64,000 bases of DNA from Melanocharis versteri (lineage: Eukaryota; Chordata; Aves; Passeriformes; Melanocharitidae): positions 646,788 through 710,787 of the forward strand of contig VZTG01001029.1 of NCBI GenBank assembly GCA_013397845.1, read 5' to 3'. A program made the position numbers and the translations under genes. Under the pieces are notes generated by a model. That model had not been told where the DNA came from and did no database searches. It was given only the letters and a program-made list of their open reading frames with translations. Positions within the stretch are counted from its first letter, which is position 1. The number at the start of each line of letters is the position of its first letter. Of the stretch, positions 57,766 through 64,000 are shown one piece after another.

Positions 57766-60700
57766 AAAACTATTTCAACAATTAACTGTTTGTTCTTTAA
57801 CAGCCATACTTGAAGAATAAATCTCTATTCAAAATGAGCAGGGGCACAAACTGGAGCTTTTTAATGGAAGTAACTGACTTTCAATTTTTTTTTGTATTCA
57901 TAAGCGTGTAATATAAGTAATTGACACAATAATCTTCTAAAATCTAAAAAAAGGAAATGGTGTTGCTGCTCACTTCATTCTAATCCTGGTGTAGAGCATT
58001 TAAGGTATCAAGCTATTGGCTGTTGAAACCAGCTCTGAAGACTCATGGGCCACCTTTTTAGTTTGATGCTGGACTAGTTTAACTTCTTGAACTACATGTA
58101 AGAAGTTTCATATGGCTTCAGGGATTCGTATTTACCCAGCTCCCTCAGATGATCCAGAAGGGGTAGCAGTGATGGAGATATCAAATATCTTTCTATTGTC
58201 TTTTCCTCTTCTTTTTGTGTATAAACAAAATAGTTGAAATAAAACAACTAGACACTGATTTCCTTAGGTAACATGCAGGTGATTTCCAAAGAAGGAAAAA
58301 AAACCCCAACCATTCTACACCCAAAGACTGACACCAAGGAAAAAAAAGACAAACAGAGTCTCCACATAGGGACAACCCTTTAATTGTAATCATTATTAGC
58401 TCTCCTGTAAAGAGAGCTTCTGAAATCAGTATTATTCAGCTACAATCATCTAGTTTTCAAAGTTCAGGAATGCAAATAACAGGTCTTTATTTTCCTTTGT
58501 ACCTCTGCTTGTAGTTCCGGCATTTTTACCCACTGTGTACATTTAGGCAATTCTTCTAACCCCAGACACCATTTTTTGAAGCAGTTGGAAGCCTTGGGAT
58601 GAATAACAGAGAAACATTAGATAGCATGGATAATAAAATCTCGTATCTCTACAAAAGGAGTATGAAAACTCTTTAAAAATGGAGTGTTAGGGCTACCAAC
58701 TCACCCCTCCCATCCTCCCTATGCCCCAAGAAAAGGTAACAACAAAAACAACAAAGCTTCTGGAAAAAAGCCTAAATGGCTGCACTTACTGTTTTTCTAC
58801 CTGACACTGATTATATTAATTCTTCCAATCATCTCCAAATGAGGCCCAGCCAACTTTAACACATGGCTATGCCTTTGGAAGTTAACTATTATTAGTTACC
58901 CATTAAAAGGGTCAGTGTTTTTTTCCTCTCTTAGCAAGGTACATTGCAACCAGCTTAAATTCTCTGCTGTACTTCAAGAGATTATTCAGTAAGCAAGTCC
59001 ACAAATTTACAAGCGGGTCAGACTGGTCTCTCATTTCATTTCAGCTAGAGCCATTCTACTAACTCATTAAAAATTCACTGGTGACAGTTTAGAGAAAAGA
59101 TTTGTTTTCTTACAAGGTCATTTTCACTGATTGAAATGGTACCATGTCCTTAATATTAATGCTAAAACTGTTTAGGTTTTCATTTATGAGATGTAATGAA
59201 ATATTTAAATACCTACATTTTAAGACTGAGAATGCAGCCCTCTTTTACACAGAGCACATTAAACAAAATTTTCCAATTTAGGCATGACCTAACGTTTATG
59301 TAAGTTATAAAATCCAGGGCCAGGAAAGTATTAACCTCTTAACCAGTACCTGTATCAATGTCATATTATCCCCCTGGCTATGTATCATGACATACTCAGA
59401 TTGGCTTATACTAACAGTCTTTTGAAGGTCAGAAGTTGCTGGATAGACTGGAGTAAAATATTAACTAACCCTGTGTTCACGTTGTTCCCTCCTGTTTGAC
59501 AGAGTCAAACACTTCCCATACATACACAAACAAACACATACTGTCACGAGACAGATCACCTGAATACATAAACTGGCTTCTGCTAACAAGGATTAGAGAT
59601 CCACCTGATGGCATTAAAGAAGTACCTGGCTCTACAAGCTCTTGCTAAGCTTCAGAAACAAAGAAAATGAAAAATCACACAAACCACCCCCCTTCCCAGC
59701 CCAGACTTACTGAAATAGTCCTAGCAGAGGAAGGTTCACAACACTTAAATTACTATTACAGATAAACGGGATTATTTTTTTATTATCCTATAGATGTGGT
59801 CCAATCCAACTCAAACAGAACTTTGCAGGACAGTTTTGCTGAGGGGCTTTCTTGACTCTACATACAGTATAAAACCCACTCAGTTGTAGCTTCATGGTAC
59901 TGTCTGCACCCAAACACACGCATGTACCCACCAAATAAATGCAGGAGTAAATTGCACAAAATTAAAGACTAGAGGAAGGGGAACTTAAAGACACAGTCAC
60001 CAAGTTACACATTCAGAGTGCTTTAGAGGCACATTTTATATTCTTGTTGACAACACTAATATTCCATAATTTGTCTGGTACTTCATTTAATGGGTCCTGA
60101 AAACATGCATGATGCTATTAGCAACTTCCTTTCCACACACAGAACAGACACGTCAGGCAAAACAAATCAAATCTGTCTCCCAAACTTTTCATACACAGTT
60201 CTAAAACAGGTGTTTCCAATAATGATGCCTGTTTAAGGAATGCCTGCAGCTTTCCTTCCACCATCACACTTCAGTCTGTGTACCCTCCCTCTCTTCCCCC
60301 CACTCCATCTGTGTTTGTACCACACTCAAAATCAATCAGAATCTTACCAGGCTTTTAGAAGGCTGGTAAAAGAGGGCAGAAAATGAAAGGGGGAGAGGGG
60401 TTAGGTCATGAAAGATGAAACACTGACTTGGGCCAGTCACTCCACCATTTGACTCTGTACACAGTTTAGATCAGTTACCAACCAGCTTCTAGAACTGAAA
60501 CAAAAAAAGGGTTATTTCAACACAGCAAAAGCTGCCTCAGGCAGGCAGAGGAAAAAAAATACCCATCAGTGACATTTCAAACCCTAGATCACCTTCTCTA
60601 CATCTTTTCCAATTGTTGTGTATCTTGCTTGAGGTGAACAGACCAGCCTCAGACACAGCATTTAGAATGCATATTCAGATGAGTTACAGATGTATGGATA

Positions 60701-60858
60701 AGGGGGCATAACAATGTTTCCATGCCCAAGTAATTCTTCTTATATCATTTGTTTCTTTTACTGCTATCAAAACCATGGGTTTTTAGCATGATTATTACAA
60801 CCCCAAGACTTCACCTTAGAGCGGAACAAGGTAGCAGGATCCTATTGGATTTTTTTCA

Positions 60859-60870
60859 TATATATATATA
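60859..60870. repeat. Short (TA)n microsatellite
   Basis: A TATATATATATA run in the CGNL1 intron. A similar one lies at 32476-32489 in the proximal CGNL1 3'UTR. Confidence 0.8.
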
Positions 60871-63800
60871 GAAAATTTCACAGTTACGTACATTGCATCA
60901 CTTGAAGTACCAAAGTGGCTCTGCAATGCTCCATACTTATATCTCCACTTTTCCCTGAGTAACTTGGGTAACCACTGTTCACTGAACAGTATTATTCCAA
61001 AATAGGTTCTCAGAATATACTAGATATAGTTATGTTTCATTTTACATTTCAACTATGAATTCCAAGCCATTTCTACAAAAAAGGCATACAGAGTATATCT
61101 CAGTATCATTTGGAATGCTTAAGCTGGTTTTCGTTAAGTTTCTGCTCTACAAATACAAATCTGGGAGATTTGTATTAACTTTGAGGAATACACATCATAT
61201 TATCAGGTTAAGCAGAAAAAGATTGAATAGTTATTTTTCATTTCAAAGGTCTTAACAGTTTGTGCTAGATTCACCTAAATTAACAAGATGGGAAAAAATA
61301 AAACCAAAGCTTCTTCTCATGTATAATATCCAGAGATTTATATTTTTTTCTTATCTTAAAGGAGGACCATTCTAGTTCATAACATGTGCAGAAGGCAACC
61401 ACTGTCTTTTGCTGTTCCTACATTTGCTCTGGTAAAATTCCTTCTTCTCTTTAATCATAACATAATCATATGTAACACATACATGTGTTAATGGTAACGT
61501 GATCACCAGCTTCATTGCATTCTTAAATGTGTGGATAAATTAATCAGACACTCTAAACTCTGAGTGTCTGTTTTATCATTCTGAGAACAAGGTCAGACAT
61601 ATGACATGCCAAATAAATCAGTCAAGGTCAGGCTTAGATAAGCCTCTTCCTAACGTGAGAATTACAGCTTTTTCTGAACAACATCATTTTTTCAGACTGC
61701 TTCTCTAAATACAGATGTAAATGTGAAGTGCTATCCAGTTTGCAACTGCACTCCTGAGCTGATACAATTTCAGTGGAATTTGAACAGCACTAGCTGCAAT
61801 ATGCTACAACCTTTTACCGGCAGCATTACATCCCAAAAGATATTTCCAAATTTTACTGAAACAGTGGCACTTCATCTATAGTGACAGAGCACTCATGGTT
61901 AAAGTAGTACAATTCTGGACTGTTGTGTAGAGTCAGATTAAATAATAGAAATTTTTCTATGACATTAAAAACTGGAGTGAAATTCATATTAATCACTGTT
62001 CTAGCACTTGCAGTAATGGAGAAATCTATTCTTAATCAGAAAGATATTTACTTTTTAAATTTATTATTAAATTAAAGGAAAAAAAGGCAATTATTACCCC
62101 ACAGAGGTATGTAATAAGAGTAGAACTTTTACTATTGTTAAATGGAAATAGTCTGGTCTCAGTCTCAATAAACAAGCAATGACGTCAAGAATCATCTCAG
62201 CCATCTCAAGACTACCACAAACAAAAGGCATAACACAAAAATAAGTTAAAAAGGTGAATTGTAGCAAAGAAAAATAATACCTTAATATCTGTGACTTTAT
62301 ATAAAAATCTCTATTAAAAAAAACCAGAAACCAAATAATGAAAACAATAAAAACCCAATACAAACCCCCAAAACTAACACATCAGCGAGCATGAGAACAG
62401 AATCATAATGACAAACAACCCTGCTCTGTTCTTCTATCAGATAACCCTGAGTATGTTTCTAACATTACTCCCAAAGAGATCTATGTGGCATTCTAATCAC
62501 ACAGACTAAATGCACTGCACATTATTTGCCAACCTATCTGATGCCTCCAGCAGATGAAAATTCCGTTGATTTAACGCTGGCATAAAAACTACTTCCTTTC
62601 TCTCTGCAAAAACTTCCTTAACAGCCTATAGATCACAAAACTCCTTTATTCATTGTACCAATCTGGATGATTCAGAATCAACATAAGTACAAACAGTCTT
62701 GTACCTTGAGGTCCTGATACAACCTGATCTATCAAACATCAGTATCCACTTTGTCTGTATGACAAACCACTATTACAGCATTTACACTCCTGTTTTCCTC
62801 ATCAAATACAACAGAAGGGCCCTTCCCACTAATCTTTGATGTAGATTTCTTGTGTCCTGCCATCCAGTATGAATCTTTCCGGCTTGCAATAATATTAAAA
62901 AAAGACAAAAAAATAAACAGGCCAAGTAGCTTCAATTGTATATGTCTCCCGGTATTTCAGATTAATTATAAACCAAATAATTAACAATATATATAAGATC
63001 ACAGCAGATCAGTCAGCTAACTTCCTGCAGAGAATGGTTATACTTTCCTGATAAATGACGTATCAAACTCAACAACTAATCTCAGCCAGCAGGCATAAAG
63101 ATAATGCTGTGCTTCAAGAAATCATTGAATACAAATACAAGCAAGATGCAAAAAACCCCACAAAAACTAAACAAAACACCACCTTCCAATTAAACGTGTT
63201 AATAGTTTTACTTCAAATAAAAACAAAAATTTCAACTCAAATGGGAAGAGACCTGGTACTTAGACCAACATTAATTAAATTTCACTTTTGAACATCTTAT
63301 TAAATTTACCATTAGATAGACTATGTCATGCAAGTAAATAAATGCTATTTATAACTATCTCTAAGCCACTGCAACCCAGTCATAGAGCCATTTCCCAGAC
63401 TGTGTTATTGTTATGCCAAACAGACTACTCTTTCATTTCTTGTCAGTTGTAATTACAGTTCCATAATTGAAATACAGTAAATTACCATGCACTAACTTTG
63501 AAAGATGGTTCATTGAGGTTGAGCTGTCACTACAATTACTGTGTAATAAAAAATGATAATTTAAATGTTCTACTTTTATCTCAAAGAAAAAAATTAATTC
63601 AGTTCATGTAGCTCAGACAAGTCAAATATCTTCATGATGATGTAAAACGGAGAGAAACAACACATTTAAGCAAAACTGAACAATCTCAAGTACAATTCCT
63701 AGGCTGCATAAACAATCCAGTATTCATAAAATTTTCTAACCTCTGAAGAAAATTGCACATTTAAAAACAATCCTTTAAAAGGATAATCTTTCTCAGAGCT

Positions 63801-64000
63801 CAATCATACAATATCTATCCAGCATCTTCCACATGAGCTCCTACTTTGCTCATAGAGCATATAAAGCTTTGGAAACTTCTTTCAAGCTTCAAGCTTAATT
63901 TTCCCTCAGTTGCGTGTTATGTTTCAGGTCACAACCAGCAGGATAACTACAACCCACCTAAAACCAGTGTAGGTAACAGACATAAATTAGCATGGATATT

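Larger units (their letters stand above)
50308..64000 (-). other. CGNL1: CGNL1 intron, continuing past the window edge
   Basis: No further coiled-coil exon could be recognised on the minus strand to 64000. The region holds an AC/AT microsatellite (56296-56340), the CR1 3' end (57258-57765), a (TA)n near 60859-60870 and one weak exon-like segment (58503-58592). The rest is AT-rich and featureless to my reading. Confidence 0.7.

Noticed and set aside
62534..62633. Minus-strand open segment (AVKEVFAERKEVVFMPAL) between AG and GT
   Set aside because: Upstream has no pyrimidine tract and the donor GTTGGC is weak. It does not resemble the cingulin rod.
62732..62935. Minus-strand 67-codon open frame with a hydrophobic, signal-peptide-like start
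   Set aside because: Single short frame in AT-rich intron, with no partner exons, promoter or recognised family; hydrophobic starts arise by chance from T-rich DNA.

Overview
This is vertebrate nuclear DNA, almost certainly from a bird. The supports are spliced exons with GT-AG introns, the 3' end of a CR1-type LINE of avian type (57.26-57.77 kb), generally AT-rich introns with small GC-rich promoter islands, and the adjacency of two genes that are also neighbours in mammals. The species cannot be named from the sequence. Nothing prokaryotic is present, so operons, ribosome binding sites and CRISPR do not apply. Most long open frames here are chance or repeat artefacts; the real genes are split into exons of 84-207 bases.

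Both genes lie on the minus strand, head to tail. From high to low coordinate: (i) 50307 down to 32692 holds the last eleven coding exons of CGNL1 (cingulin-like 1, paracingulin), which join in frame into about 501 residues of coiled coil plus an acidic tail; the 5' part of the gene lies beyond 64 kb. (ii) 32691-16154 is a 16.5 kb spacer holding the CGNL1 3'UTR, a small CpG-rich patch near 25.9 kb and the MYZAP promoter region. (iii) 16153 down to 1 is the 5' part of MYZAP (myozap): exon 1 in a CpG island at 16.0-16.2 kb, exon 2 at 10.2 kb, and the start of exon 3 cut by the window edge. The three MYZAP pieces join in phase 0 and match the conserved N-terminal region of the family.

The most striking non-genic structure is an 880-bp minisatellite at 4051-4930 in MYZAP intron 2. 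It has a 20-bp unit arranged in eight identical 80-bp higher-order repeats, then switches to a 60-bp higher-order period. It has no stop codon in any frame for most of its length, which creates 300-350-codon overlapping open frames on both strands that should not be taken as genes.

Functionally, both genes encode coiled-coil proteins of cell junctions: CGNL1 at tight and adherens junctions of epithelia, MYZAP at the cardiac intercalated disc and endothelial junctions. I see no convincing undescribed system. The points most worth checking are the minisatellite, a tandem (NAGNAG) acceptor in the last CGNL1 exon, the orphan CpG patch and a few exon-like segments.
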